This document shows, in pieces, positions 1-6,519 of a DNA stretch of 26,234 nt. Each line of letters starts with the position of its first letter. The first letter of the stretch is position 1. The stretch comes from a virus, in IMG/VR virus record IMGVR_UViG_3300049491_000021, positions 1 through 26,234 of that record, one strand, 5' to 3'. The position numbers were made by a program, and so were the translations under genes. The notes below the pieces were generated by a model that did no database searches, was not told where the DNA came from, and saw only the letters and a program-made list of their open reading frames with translations.

Positions 1-6
1 TCAGAA

Positions 7-39
7 AAGGCCTTGGCGAAATCCAAGGCCTTCTCTTTT
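7..39 (+). terminator. Rho-independent terminator upstream of the capsid gene
   Basis: A perfect 10-bp stem (7-16 with 23-32) with a 6-nt loop is followed by a T-rich tail, CTCTTTT. It should end transcription of whatever gene lies to the left, outside the window, so the capsid gene needs its own promoter just downstream. Confidence 0.85.
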
Positions 40-44
40 GGGGG

Positions 45-72
45 TTGACATCTTAACCATGAATCATGTATT
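45..72 (+). promoter_or_regulatory. Probable sigma70-type promoter for the capsid gene
   Basis: A perfect -35 hexamer TTGACA (45-50) is followed after 16 nt by TGTATT (67-72), which matches 4 of 6 bases of the -10 consensus. It sits directly after a terminator and ahead of the capsid gene, where a strong late promoter is expected. A second TTGACA at 76-81 has no acceptable -10 and is probably chance. The -10 assignment is the weak point. Confidence 0.5.
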
Positions 73-94
73 TCCTTGACAACGGTTTCTTCGC

Positions 95-209
95 GCATGT
101 CGCGTGAGGGGGACGGACCTTCTGAGGGAGAGCCAACGAAGGTTATGAAATCGGGAAACCGAGCCTCATGACCGTAGTGACTTTTAACCACCTAGAAGGA
201 GAACCGCCC
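95..209 (+). promoter_or_regulatory. Structured 5' leader of the capsid mRNA
   Basis: The stretch between the promoter and the capsid start holds no convincing gene. It can form ACCTTC/GAAGGT (117-122 with 138-143) and a small GAAA-tetraloop hairpin, TCGG-GAAA-CCGA (151-162). The capsid ribosome-binding site AAGGAG lies just after, about 8 nt before the ATG at 210. An mRNA-stabilising or translation-enhancing leader is a reasonable inference for the most heavily expressed phage gene; nothing proves it. Confidence 0.4.
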
Positions 210-1130
210 ATGGCTTCCGTAACCCTCGCAGAAAGCGCCAAGCTCGCTCAGAACCAGTTGGTTGCTGGCCTGATTGAGAACGTCATCACCGTCAACAAGT
301 TCTATGAAATCCTGCCGTTCGACGGCATCGAGGGTAACGCTCTCGCCTACAACCGTGAAAATGTCCTCGGTGACGTTGACGTTGAAGGTGTGGGTGACAC
401 CATCGGTTCCAAGGCGGCTGCGACCTTCACGCAGGTCACGTCCAGCCTGACCACGATTATCGGTGACGCCGAAGTCAACGGTCTCATTCAGGCCACCCGC
501 TCGGGTGACGGCAACGACCAGACCGGCATCCAGATCGGCTCCAAGGCCAAGTCGGCAGGCCGCAAGTATCAGGACATGCTCATCAATGGCACTGGTGCTT
601 CGGACCAGTTCACCGGCCTCGTCTCCCTCGCGGTCGCTGGCCAGAAGGTTGCGACCGGCGCCAACGGCGGTGCCCTGAGCTTCGCCTTCATGGACGAACT
701 GCTCGACCTTGTCGTGGACAAGGACGGTCAGGTTGACTACATCACCATGCATGCCCGTCCGCAGCGTTCCTACCTCGCGCTGCTCCGTGCTCTCGGCGGC
801 GCGAACATCTCGGAAGTCGTTCAGCTTCCGTCCGGTGTTCAGGTCCATGCCTACCGTGGTGTGCCCATCTTCCGCAACGACTGGATTCCCATCAACCAGA
901 CGAAGGGTTCGGGCTCCGCTCAGACCACCATCTTCGCTGGCACTCTGGATGACGGTTCGCGCTCGCACGGCATTGCCGGTCTGACCGCCGCGAACGCCGC
1001 TGGCCTCAGCGTCGTGGACGTTGGCGAAAGCGAGACCAAGGACGAGCACATCTACCGCGTCAAGTGGTACTGTGGTCTGGCCATGTTCTCTGAGAAGGGC
1101 CTGTCGGCGGCTGAAGGCATCACCAACTAA
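210..1130 (+). CDS. Major capsid protein (HK97-type)
   Basis: This gene encodes 306 residues and is the likely main shell protein of the head. The start at 210 has a clear AAGGAG about 8 nt upstream; the frame is open further upstream to 168, but without a good ribosome-binding site. The N-terminal part is a short helical region followed by a G/D/V-rich stretch ending in G-D-T-I-G. The middle has a GRKYQDMLINGTG segment leading into a conserved-looking F-x-G-L. The second half is rich in beta structure and Gly, as in the peripheral and axial domains of HK97-fold capsids. No long N-terminal scaffold (delta) domain is present, so a separate scaffold/protease would lie upstream of the window. 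Position and size fit; the HK97 assignment comes from pattern and context, not a search. Confidence 0.8.
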   Translation: MASVTLAESAKLAQNQLVAGLIENVITVNKFYEILPFDGIEGNALAYNRENVLGDVDVEGVGDTIGSKAAATFTQVTSSLTTIIGDAEVNGLIQATRSGDGNDQTGIQIGSKAKSAGRKYQDMLINGTGASDQFTGLVSLAVAGQKVATGANGGALSFAFMDELLDLVVDKDGQVDYITMHARPQRSYLALLRALGGANISEVVQLPSGVQVHAYRGVPIFRNDWIPINQTKGSGSAQTTIFAGTLDDGSRSHGIAGLTAANAAGLSVVDVGESETKDEHIYRVKWYCGLAMFSEKGLSAAEGITN

Positions 1131-1137
1131 TCGGATG

Positions 1138-1157
1138 GGGCGGGGTAACACCCGCCC
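1138..1157 (+). other. Strong intergenic hairpin after the capsid gene
   Basis: GGGCGGG (1138-1144) pairs perfectly with CCCGCCC (1151-1157) around a 6-nt loop, starting 7 nt after the capsid stop codon. There is no T-run after it, so it is not a standard intrinsic terminator. It could protect the 3' end of the capsid mRNA or partly reduce read-through. Confidence 0.6.
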
Positions 1158-1192
1158 TCCCACCTTCATCTCATTCACAAGGAGAACATCCA

Positions 1193-1411
1193 ATGGCTGT
1201 ATATCTGGTTAAGCTGCCCGCATCCGCCATGAACTCATTGGTCAACAATGTTGACTGTATGGTGGTCGAGGCCGCGAGTGGTGGAGCCGCGATCACTCAG
1301 GCTCAGGCGAGTCTGAATACGCCGAATGACACTGCTTGGGCCACTGCAACCGCGACGGCATTGGCGGCGGGCACCATCTATCTTGAGGCCAAGCTGGTTT
1401 CGAGCGTCTAA
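1193..1411 (+). CDS. Small hypothetical protein next to the capsid gene
   Basis: This is a 72-residue protein with an AAGGAG ribosome-binding site about 7 nt before its ATG. I do not recognise a family. It starts MAVYLVKLP and becomes Ala/Thr-rich in the second half, with no signal peptide, membrane helix or cysteine pair. It lies between two hairpins, 62 nt after the capsid gene and ahead of the terminator at 1436, so it is probably expressed with the capsid. A head decoration or other small virion protein is possible from position alone. A - strand frame crosses the same DNA but has no ribosome-binding site. Confidence 0.65.
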   Translation: MAVYLVKLPASAMNSLVNNVDCMVVEAASGGAAITQAQASLNTPNDTAWATATATALAAGTIYLEAKLVSSV

Positions 1412-1435
1412 TCCGACCCACCACATACCATCTTG

Positions 1436-1459
1436 ACGGGGGCCTTGCGTCCCCGTTTT
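1436..1459 (+). terminator. Rho-independent terminator after the capsid unit
   Basis: ACGGGG (1436-1441) pairs with CCCCGT (1451-1456) around a 9-nt loop, followed by TTTTGATT. It lies 25 nt after the small gene and closes the capsid transcription unit. Confidence 0.75.
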
Positions 1460-1505
1460 GATTCGTGATATAGGGTGTGAATAACCTCAACAAGGAGACA
1501 TGACA

Positions 1506-2099
1506 ATGAAGTTTGAAATGACCGGCTTCTATGCTGGCAATACGATGAAGGTCAACCACATCGACTTCGTCAATGGCAAGGCCGAAGTGAAGGGTGAACT
1601 CGCCAAGATGGGCGGCGTCATCGCGTATCTGGCCACCTACAATGCATATCCGGTCGGCTCGGATGAACTCGCGGCGGCTCAGGAACGCGACAGTGTGAAC
1701 AAGGGAGAGAGCAATGGGATGCCAGAGGTTCTGGATAGACAATCAGGGTCGGACACGGGTGGAGCACCAGCCGACATCACCAGCCCCGGCACCGGCAGCG
1801 GGGTTGGAGCAACTGGAGCTTCGACCGATGGCACCGGGGGTGGTCCCGATGGGGACGGAGTACCGGAAGGACACAGTGTCGATGAAGGGGCACCGAAAGG
1901 GTCACCCGACTCGACTGTGCTGAAAATCATCGACGGCATCAAGGCTCTCGACCCGTCGAATGATGACCACTGGACCGATGCTGGACTGCCGCGTGTGGAT
2001 GCTGTGGCATCTGCCTCCAGTGTGGTCAACGTCACGCGCAAGGACATCAACATGGCCATCCCCGAGTGGAACCGTGAGAAGGCCATGGCTGAGGTCTGA
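1506..2099 (+). CDS. Head-associated protein with a DDHWT / VTRxDI C-terminal motif
   Basis: This encodes 197 residues from the ATG at 1506. An in-frame ATG at 1500 lies only 2 nt after AAGGAG (1492-1497), so the later ATG at 8 nt is favoured. There are three parts: an N-terminal domain of about 65 residues (MKFEMTGFYAG...), a low-complexity linker of about 60 residues rich in Gly, Asp, Ser, Thr and Pro, and a C-terminal domain containing LDPSNDDHWT, GLPRVDAV and VTRKDI. That last pattern recurs in small head or connector proteins of Mu-like and other tailed phages; its function is not known to me. The linker suggests a flexible tether between two folded parts. The position between capsid and connector genes supports a head role. 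Confidence 0.65.
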   Translation: MKFEMTGFYAGNTMKVNHIDFVNGKAEVKGELAKMGGVIAYLATYNAYPVGSDELAAAQERDSVNKGESNGMPEVLDRQSGSDTGGAPADITSPGTGSGVGATGASTDGTGGGPDGDGVPEGHSVDEGAPKGSPDSTVLKIIDGIKALDPSNDDHWTDAGLPRVDAVASASSVVNVTRKDINMAIPEWNREKAMAEV

Positions 2100-2128
2100 C
2101 TTCTCTGACTCCTCTGACTTTCACGAAG

Positions 2129-2160
2129 TATAAAGGGGGTGGCGCAAGCTGCCCTTTATA
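2129..2160 (+). other. Intergenic RNA hairpin with a GCAA tetraloop
   Basis: TATAAAGGG (2129-2137) pairs with CCCTTTATA (2152-2160). After a 2-nt bulge (GG), the inner stem TGGC/GCTG (2140-2143 with 2148-2151, including G-U pairs) is capped by GCAA, a GNRA tetraloop. No T-run follows. It ends 37 nt before the next start codon. This looks like a deliberate RNA structure, for example a processing or stabilising element, rather than a terminator. Confidence 0.6.
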
Positions 2161-2197
2161 GTTTAAGGTCCCTCGTAAGAAGGAAGGGAGTTCACTA

Positions 2198-2818
2198 ATG
2201 GCTATCATCGTTGAAGACGGCACCATTGTTACGGATGCCAATGCCTACATCACAGTGGCATTCTTCCGCGCGTGGCACACTGCTCGTGGGGTGGATGCTA
2301 CAGAGTTCGACACTGCGGATATAGAGGCTGCCATAGTCAAGGCTACGGACTATGTGGATAAACGCTTCGGCACCAAGTTCGTCGGCGTGTTGCGCGACCG
2401 TGAGCAGAGCCTTATGTGGCCCCGTTCGGATGCTTTCACCAATCAGAACGACTACATTCAGACGAACACTATCCCCAAGGAACTGAAGCGTGGTGTTGTC
2501 GAGTACGCGCTGATTGCGCTCAAGCTCGGTGAACTGCTGCCAGTGCCAGCACCGAGCTACAATCCTGTGGACCTTGATACCGGCGACACGACTGTGTCCA
2601 CGGGCGGGTTGGTCCAGCGTCAGAAGACGGTTGTCGGTCCTATCGAAGAGGACACGTGGTACAGCCAAGAGCAGTGGAGGTTGGTACTCAATGGCCGCGC
2701 GCCCGGCGCGCTGTCCGATATGTCTTCGCTCGTCAACCTGCCAGAGTACCCGGTAGCTGATGAGTGGTTGAAGCCCATCGTGAAGACTGGAATGGCTACG
2801 AGGTTGTCGAGGGGATAA
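2198..2818 (+). CDS. Head-tail connector (DnaT-like / gp6-like adaptor)
   Basis: This 206-residue protein opens with MAIIVEDGTIVTDANAYIT followed by a helical stretch with ATDYVDKRFG. That start is characteristic of the phage family labelled 'putative DnaT-like ssDNA binding protein', which sits in the adaptor position of many siphophages and is generally read as a head-tail connector forming a ring below the portal. The rest contains a W-P-R segment after a short helix and a Tyr/Trp-rich C-terminus. A GGGAG-type ribosome-binding site precedes the ATG. The stop overlaps the next start (TAATG at 2816-2820), so the two are translationally coupled. The DnaT link is a database label; I infer a structural role. 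Confidence 0.7.
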   Translation: MAIIVEDGTIVTDANAYITVAFFRAWHTARGVDATEFDTADIEAAIVKATDYVDKRFGTKFVGVLRDREQSLMWPRSDAFTNQNDYIQTNTIPKELKRGVVEYALIALKLGELLPVPAPSYNPVDLDTGDTTVSTGGLVQRQKTVVGPIEEDTWYSQEQWRLVLNGRAPGALSDMSSLVNLPEYPVADEWLKPIVKTGMATRLSRG

Positions 2819-3195
2819 TGGTCAACCACGTCAAGGCAGCGGTAACGGCCAAGCGACTCATTGAAGCCAATGGGCGAGATGTCACGCTTGTCCGTAAGAA
2901 CCAGACTTCGGCGGATGCCGCCAAGCCTTGGCGCGGACCCGCCACTGCCGTGAACGTGACGGTCGGCACCGTCAAGGCTGTCTTCTATCCGATTGACGAA
3001 GAGGACGAGAAGGGTGGACTCCTTCGTCGCGGCGAAGAGAAGATGATGATTGCGCATGACTCACTCGCCACGCCGGAAGACCTTGAGGACATCGACCACG
3101 TGTCGGATAATGGCCGCATCTACAAGGTGGTCAAGGCCTGCCCCATCCGGCCCGGTGACGTAACTATCGTTTATGAATTTGTTGTGAAGAGGTAA
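2818..3195 (+). CDS. Putative head-closure / head-tail joining protein
   Basis: This encodes 125 residues from the ATG at 2818, which overlaps the previous stop codon. A longer frame with a GTG at 2764 would run into the previous gene and is less likely. The protein starts with a short helix (VKAAVTAKRLIEANGRDVTLVRK) and then becomes mostly beta with charged loops, ending VYEFVVKR. Small beta-barrel proteins of this size lying between adaptor and tail terminator are usually head-closure (stopper) proteins. I see no catalytic motif. The call depends on gene order. Confidence 0.55.
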   Translation: MVNHVKAAVTAKRLIEANGRDVTLVRKNQTSADAAKPWRGPATAVNVTVGTVKAVFYPIDEEDEKGGLLRRGEEKMMIAHDSLATPEDLEDIDHVSDNGRIYKVVKACPIRPGDVTIVYEFVVKR

Positions 3196-3197
3196 GC

Positions 3198-3629
3198 ATG
3201 CCCATCGCCAACTCAACGGATGCCCGTGATGCCATCTATGGATGCCTCAAAGCAGCCGTAGACGCTTCTGCGTACTCTTCAATCCCCGTGTACTATCCCG
3301 ACCGTGTGAAGGTATCACCGGATGGTGATGATGAGCACATCCGCGCCTTCGTTGACCTGACCAATGAGGTGCAGAAGTCCCTTGGCTCCAGCGGCAATCG
3401 AAGGTTCCGGGTTTACGGCGTGGTCATGGTCCAAATCTTCACGAAGTACGGTTCCGGGCAGGAAAACGCTGACCTCATTTCGGGGGTTGTCAAGGGTGCG
3501 TTTCGGGGTGTAAATACGGGCTCTGACGCAATCACCTTCCGCAATGCGCGGGTCATCGACGTGGGCCATACGGGTCCGTATCTTCAGACCAACGTGTTCG
3601 CAGAGTTCGACTACGACGAAATCGCCTAA
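3198..3629 (+). CDS. Tail terminator-like protein (DUF4128 type)
   Basis: This 143-residue protein starts 2 nt after the previous stop, with AAGAGGTAAG as ribosome-binding site. It begins with a helix (DARDAIYGCLKAAVD), continues with YPD and an FVDLTNEVQKS strand, then FRVYGVVMVQIFTKYGSG and ends in TNVFAEFDYDEIA. Size, order of elements and placement just before the tail-tube gene match the DUF4128 / phage tail terminator family, which caps the tail tube and joins it to the head. There is no enzymatic signature. Confidence 0.7.
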   Translation: MPIANSTDARDAIYGCLKAAVDASAYSSIPVYYPDRVKVSPDGDDEHIRAFVDLTNEVQKSLGSSGNRRFRVYGVVMVQIFTKYGSGQENADLISGVVKGAFRGVNTGSDAITFRNARVIDVGHTGPYLQTNVFAEFDYDEIA

Positions 3630-3644
3630 CCAAAGGAGACACAA

Positions 3645-5180
3645 ATGGCCGCTGTAAACAAGATTGACTCGAACGGCACTGGCCTTCGCTACTCGCTGGA
3701 AACCAGCATTGGTGTGGCGAACGGCTCGGCAGTCTGGTATCCGCTGGAGCCCAACGAGTATGACGACTTCGGTGGTCAGTACAAGCTCGTTGCCCGCAAC
3801 CCCATCAATCAGGGGCGCCAGCGCAAGAAGGGCGTCATCGTTGACCTCGACTCGAACGGCGGCTTCACTTCCGACCTGCTTCAGACCGGCCTTCAGGACC
3901 TCCTTCAGGGCTTCTTCTTCGCTGACTTCCGCCGCAAGGGCGAAGAGGTTGTCACCGCTGTTGACATCGATGGCGGTAACCCGGATGAATACGAAGTGGC
4001 TTCCACTTCCGGCTTCCTCGCGGGTTCGCTCATCAAGGGCTCTGGCTTCACCAACACCGGCAACAATGCGCTGAACGTGGTCACTGTCGTCACTTCGAAC
4101 GTCTCCGTCGAAGTCGCCACTGGCCAGTTGACCGCTGAGGCCTCGCCGCCATCTGGTGCGAAGATCACTGTTGTCGGCTACCAGTCTGCGACCGGCGACA
4201 TCGACGTGGACGCATCGGGCACTCTCCCGGCCATCACCTCTACCACCTTGGACTTCACCACTCTCGGTATCATTCCGGGCGAGTGGATTTACATGGGTGG
4301 AGATACTTCGCCCATGCAGTTCTCGACTGCCGCGAACAACACGTGGGCTCGCGTCTACACGGTGGCTGCAAACCGCATGACGTTCGACAAGACCAACACT
4401 ACGATGGTCACCGAAGCCAACACCACGAAGACCATCCGTCTGTGGTTCGGTCGCGTCATCAAGAATGAATCGTCCGGCAGCCTTCAGGTCCGCCGCACCT
4501 TCCAGCTTGAGCGCACGTTGGGTGCTTCGGATGATGCTTCGCCCTCGCAGATTCAGAGCGAGTACGTGGTTGGTGCCGTTCCGAACACTGCCGAGTTCAG
4601 TTTCTCGACGGCTGACAAGGCCACCGTCTCCATGGCCTTCATGGGTACGGACCACGAGCAGCGCACGGGCGTCACGGGAGTGAAGGCCGGTACGCGCCCG
4701 AGCATCGTGGCTGAAGACGCCTACAACACCAGCAATGACTTCGCGGTGCTGAAGATGTCTATCCTTGATCGCACTGCCGGTGCCAATCCCTCTGCACTGT
4801 TCGCCTTCCTGTCGGAGTTCACCATTCAGGTGAACAACAACATCAGCGCGAACAAGGCGGTCTCCTACCTCGGATCGTTCGACATGACCGCTGGCCAGTT
4901 CATCGTGGATGGCGGCGCCAATGCGTACTTCTCGAATGTGACCGCCGTCAGCGCCGTCCGCAACAACAGCGATGTCACGATCCACGGCATCGTCATCAAG
5001 GACAACGCCGGTATCGCCATCGACATTCCGCTCATTGCCCTTGGCGATGGCCGGTTGAAGGTGGAGCAGGACAAGCCGATCATGTTGAACCTTGAGATGC
5101 CTGCTGCGGCTGATGAGGTGTTCGATCACACCTTGCTCATGGTGTTCTACGACTACCTGCCGACTGCCGCCTCTTCGTAA
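3645..5180 (+). CDS. Major tail tube protein
   Basis: This is a 511-residue protein with a good AAAGGAG ribosome-binding site. It is the likely subunit of the tail tube through which DNA passes. It is beta-rich with few cysteines; the N-terminal part includes NPINQGRQRKKG and DLDSNGGFTSDLLQ. A central Thr/Val/Gly-rich section (around residues 100-270) looks like an inserted domain. The C-terminal third has the NNNISANKAVSYLGSFDMTAGQFIVDG pattern seen in large tube proteins of the 'Phage_tube_2' kind. It is followed by a promoter-like element and hairpin and then by the chaperone genes, the normal place for a tube gene. It is longer than the common 150-300 residues, which fits the two-domain reading. 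Confidence 0.7.
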   Translation: MAAVNKIDSNGTGLRYSLETSIGVANGSAVWYPLEPNEYDDFGGQYKLVARNPINQGRQRKKGVIVDLDSNGGFTSDLLQTGLQDLLQGFFFADFRRKGEEVVTAVDIDGGNPDEYEVASTSGFLAGSLIKGSGFTNTGNNALNVVTVVTSNVSVEVATGQLTAEASPPSGAKITVVGYQSATGDIDVDASGTLPAITSTTLDFTTLGIIPGEWIYMGGDTSPMQFSTAANNTWARVYTVAANRMTFDKTNTTMVTEANTTKTIRLWFGRVIKNESSGSLQVRRTFQLERTLGASDDASPSQIQSEYVVGAVPNTAEFSFSTADKATVSMAFMGTDHEQRTGVTGVKAGTRPSIVAEDAYNTSNDFAVLKMSILDRTAGANPSALFAFLSEFTIQVNNNISANKAVSYLGSFDMTAGQFIVDGGANAYFSNVTAVSAVRNNSDVTIHGIVIKDNAGIAIDIPLIALGDGRLKVEQDKPIMLNLEMPAAADEVFDHTLLMVFYDYLPTAASS

Positions 5181-5183
5181 GGC

Positions 5184-5212
5184 TTGCATTCGCGTTAACC
5201 ATAAGCTATAGG
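5184..5212 (+). promoter_or_regulatory. Possible promoter ahead of the tail chaperone genes
   Basis: TTGCAT (5184-5189) and TATAGG (5207-5212) are separated by 17 nt, with 4 of 6 matches in each hexamer or better. It starts 3 nt after the tube gene stop. This would let the chaperone and tail-tip genes be transcribed independently of the tube. Support is moderate only. Confidence 0.4.
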
Positions 5213-5214
5213 GA

Positions 5215-5242
5215 TGAGGCCGGGGTGAAAACTCCGGCCTCA
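5215..5242 (+). other. Strong intergenic hairpin before the chaperone gene
   Basis: TGAGGCCGGGG (5215-5225) pairs with CTCCGGCCTCA (5232-5242), 11 bp including one G-T pair, around a 6-nt loop TGAAAA. No T-run follows. Coming directly after the putative -10 at 5207, it would form at the 5' end of the new transcript, or at the 3' end of the tube mRNA if transcription reads through. Confidence 0.6.
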
Positions 5243-5261
5243 ACCATATCAGGAGATGACA

Positions 5262-5708
5262 ATGACCAATTTGCTTTTCGATGCCTTTGAAACCGATGCC
5301 AATGTGGAGGTCACCGGCAAGTGGGTTTACCCCACGGGTGAGCCGACCGAGTCCAACAAGAACCCCCCGGCCTTCAAGATTGCTCGTGCGGGCGGCGCCA
5401 ACAAGCGTTACATCAAAGTCCAGACCATGCTCATGAAGCCGAACATGGCCCTGTTCCGCAACAGCAAGGACATCACGCCGGAGCGCATGGACCTCATCAA
5501 CGAAATCGCCAAGAAGTGCTTCTTCGAAACTCTCCTGCTCGACTGGAAGGATGTCAAGAACAAGCAGGGCGAAGTCGTTCCGTTCAACCGCGAGAACGCC
5601 GAGAGCCTGATGAAGCAGCTTCCGAACCTGTACGATTTCCTCATGGGCGAATCGCAGGCTCTGTCCACCTTCAACTCGGCCACCGTCGAGGACGAAGCGG
5701 GAAACTAA
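5262..5708 (+). CDS. Tail assembly chaperone, short form (gpG-like)
   Basis: This encodes 148 residues starting MTNLLFDAFETDANVEV. The ATG at 5262 is 6 nt from AGGAG (5251-5255); an in-frame ATG at 5256 directly abuts the ribosome-binding site and is unlikely. The protein probably binds the tape measure during tail assembly, as lambda gpG does, and is absent from the virion. It ends EDEAGN-stop, and the last codons form the slippery heptamer GGGAAAC, so a fraction of ribosomes continue into the -1 frame to make the long form. Position between tail tube and tape measure and the frameshift architecture are the main evidence; the sequence alone is not diagnostic. Confidence 0.8.
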   Translation: MTNLLFDAFETDANVEVTGKWVYPTGEPTESNKNPPAFKIARAGGANKRYIKVQTMLMKPNMALFRNSKDITPERMDLINEIAKKCFFETLLLDWKDVKNKQGEVVPFNRENAESLMKQLPNLYDFLMGESQALSTFNSATVEDEAGN

Positions 5709-6064
5709 CCGAGGTCCTTGTCTACTACCTAGATCACGGGGACAAGGACGGCGACATCGTATTGCAGGCCATCAAGGCAAGGCAGAAGGTTCCCGACCGC
5801 ATCGCAAATGCGCCGGAGCTTCTGCCTTGGCTCAGTGGAGAGTACGAAGCATTCTTCGAACTCAGTACCTGCCGGGCAGATGGAGTAATCCCGTGGACCG
5901 CTCTGCATGCGTATGCCAATGCGTGTGGCTTCAACGACTCACCTGCTGACTTCCAACGATTCACTTGGTTGATGCGAGCCATGGACAAGGTGTATATTGA
6001 GAAGAAGGCTGAGAAGCGTATTCAGGCCGCGCCGAAGGGACCCCATAACGCAAGAGGAAAGTAG
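5262..6064 (+). CDS. Tail assembly chaperone, -1 frameshift product (gpGT-like)
   Basis: This is the predicted fusion of the 148-residue short form with 119 residues read in the -1 frame from position 5705, 267 residues in total. After the shift the protein reads LTEVLVYYLDHGDKDG and continues through a helical domain (LLPWLSGEYEAFFEL, FQRFTWLMRAMDKVYIEKKAEKR) to a basic C-terminus. The -1 frame has no good start codon near 5708; its upstream part simply overlaps the short form. Fusion is therefore the natural reading. In lambda the T part recruits the tube protein while the G part coats the tape measure; the same division of labour is inferred here. Confidence 0.8.
5699..5749 (+). promoter_or_regulatory. 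Programmed -1 ribosomal frameshift site
   Basis: The slippery heptamer G-GGA-AAC (5699-5705) is in the correct phase for tandem slippage and is followed immediately by the zero-frame TAA (5706-5708). An 8-nt spacer leads to a perfect 9-bp stem, GTCCTTGTC (5714-5722) with GACAAGGAC (5741-5749), closing an 18-nt loop. This is the classic arrangement of heptamer, short spacer and stimulating stem-loop. I did not find a convincing pseudoknot partner for the loop. Confidence 0.85.
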
Positions 6065-6066
6065 CC

Positions 6067-6513
6067 ATGCCCACCTACCCGTTCGATCAGATGCCCAAGG
6101 TCGTTGCCACGTGGGGTGAGGGTGTAAAGGCGGGCATGGATGCTGCCGTTCAGTCTATCGTGGAAGCTGGCTTGGAGGTCATCGCTGACCAGACGCCGGT
6201 CGATACCACGCGGGCCGTATCCAACTGGCAGGTTACCGTGGGCGGGCCCGCTGGTGGAGAGGTCGCCCCGCACGTTAAGGGCTCTGTGGGCGGCTCTGGA
6301 GCCTCGGCGGCTAGGTCGGTGACCAAGAGCCGGGGAAAGGCAGCCATGGCGGGCTACAAGGGCGGGAAGGCAGCCTACATCACGAACAATGTTCCCTACA
6401 TTGGAGTGCTCGAATACGGTGACGCAAAACACCGTCCTACGGGCATGGTAGCCAAGGGATTGCAGGCCATGGGAGCACGTGCTAGTTCTATCACCGTCAT
6501 CAAGAAGGAATAG
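6067..6513 (+). CDS. HK97 gp10-like tail completion / neck protein
   Basis: This 148-residue protein begins 2 nt after the chaperone stop. It has an N-terminal helical part (GVKAGMDAAVQSIVEAGLEVIADQTPVDTTRAVSNWQV) and a C-terminal YITNNVPYIGVLEYGDAKHRPTG. The pattern 'TPVDTxxxxxxW ... NxxPYIxxLEYG' is typical of HK97 gp10-like proteins, which take part in joining head and tail or completing the tail. A Gly/Ala/Lys-rich middle (residues 70-105) looks disordered. Such genes usually lie between the connector and tail-terminator genes; here it comes after the chaperones, which is unusual. Confidence 0.65.
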   Translation: MPTYPFDQMPKVVATWGEGVKAGMDAAVQSIVEAGLEVIADQTPVDTTRAVSNWQVTVGGPAGGEVAPHVKGSVGGSGASAARSVTKSRGKAAMAGYKGGKAAYITNNVPYIGVLEYGDAKHRPTGMVAKGLQAMGARASSITVIKKE

Positions 6514-6519
6514 AACATA

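Noticed and set aside
5200-5220. T7-like promoter (CTATAGGGA)
   Set aside because: Only the CTATAGGGA core matches; the upstream recognition bases of a T7-type promoter are absent, and no single-subunit RNA polymerase gene is visible here.
3315-5243. A 642-codon - strand frame opposite the tail tube
   Set aside because: Same cause: antisense of a strongly biased coding region, with low-complexity Arg/Val/Asp-rich translation and no start signals.
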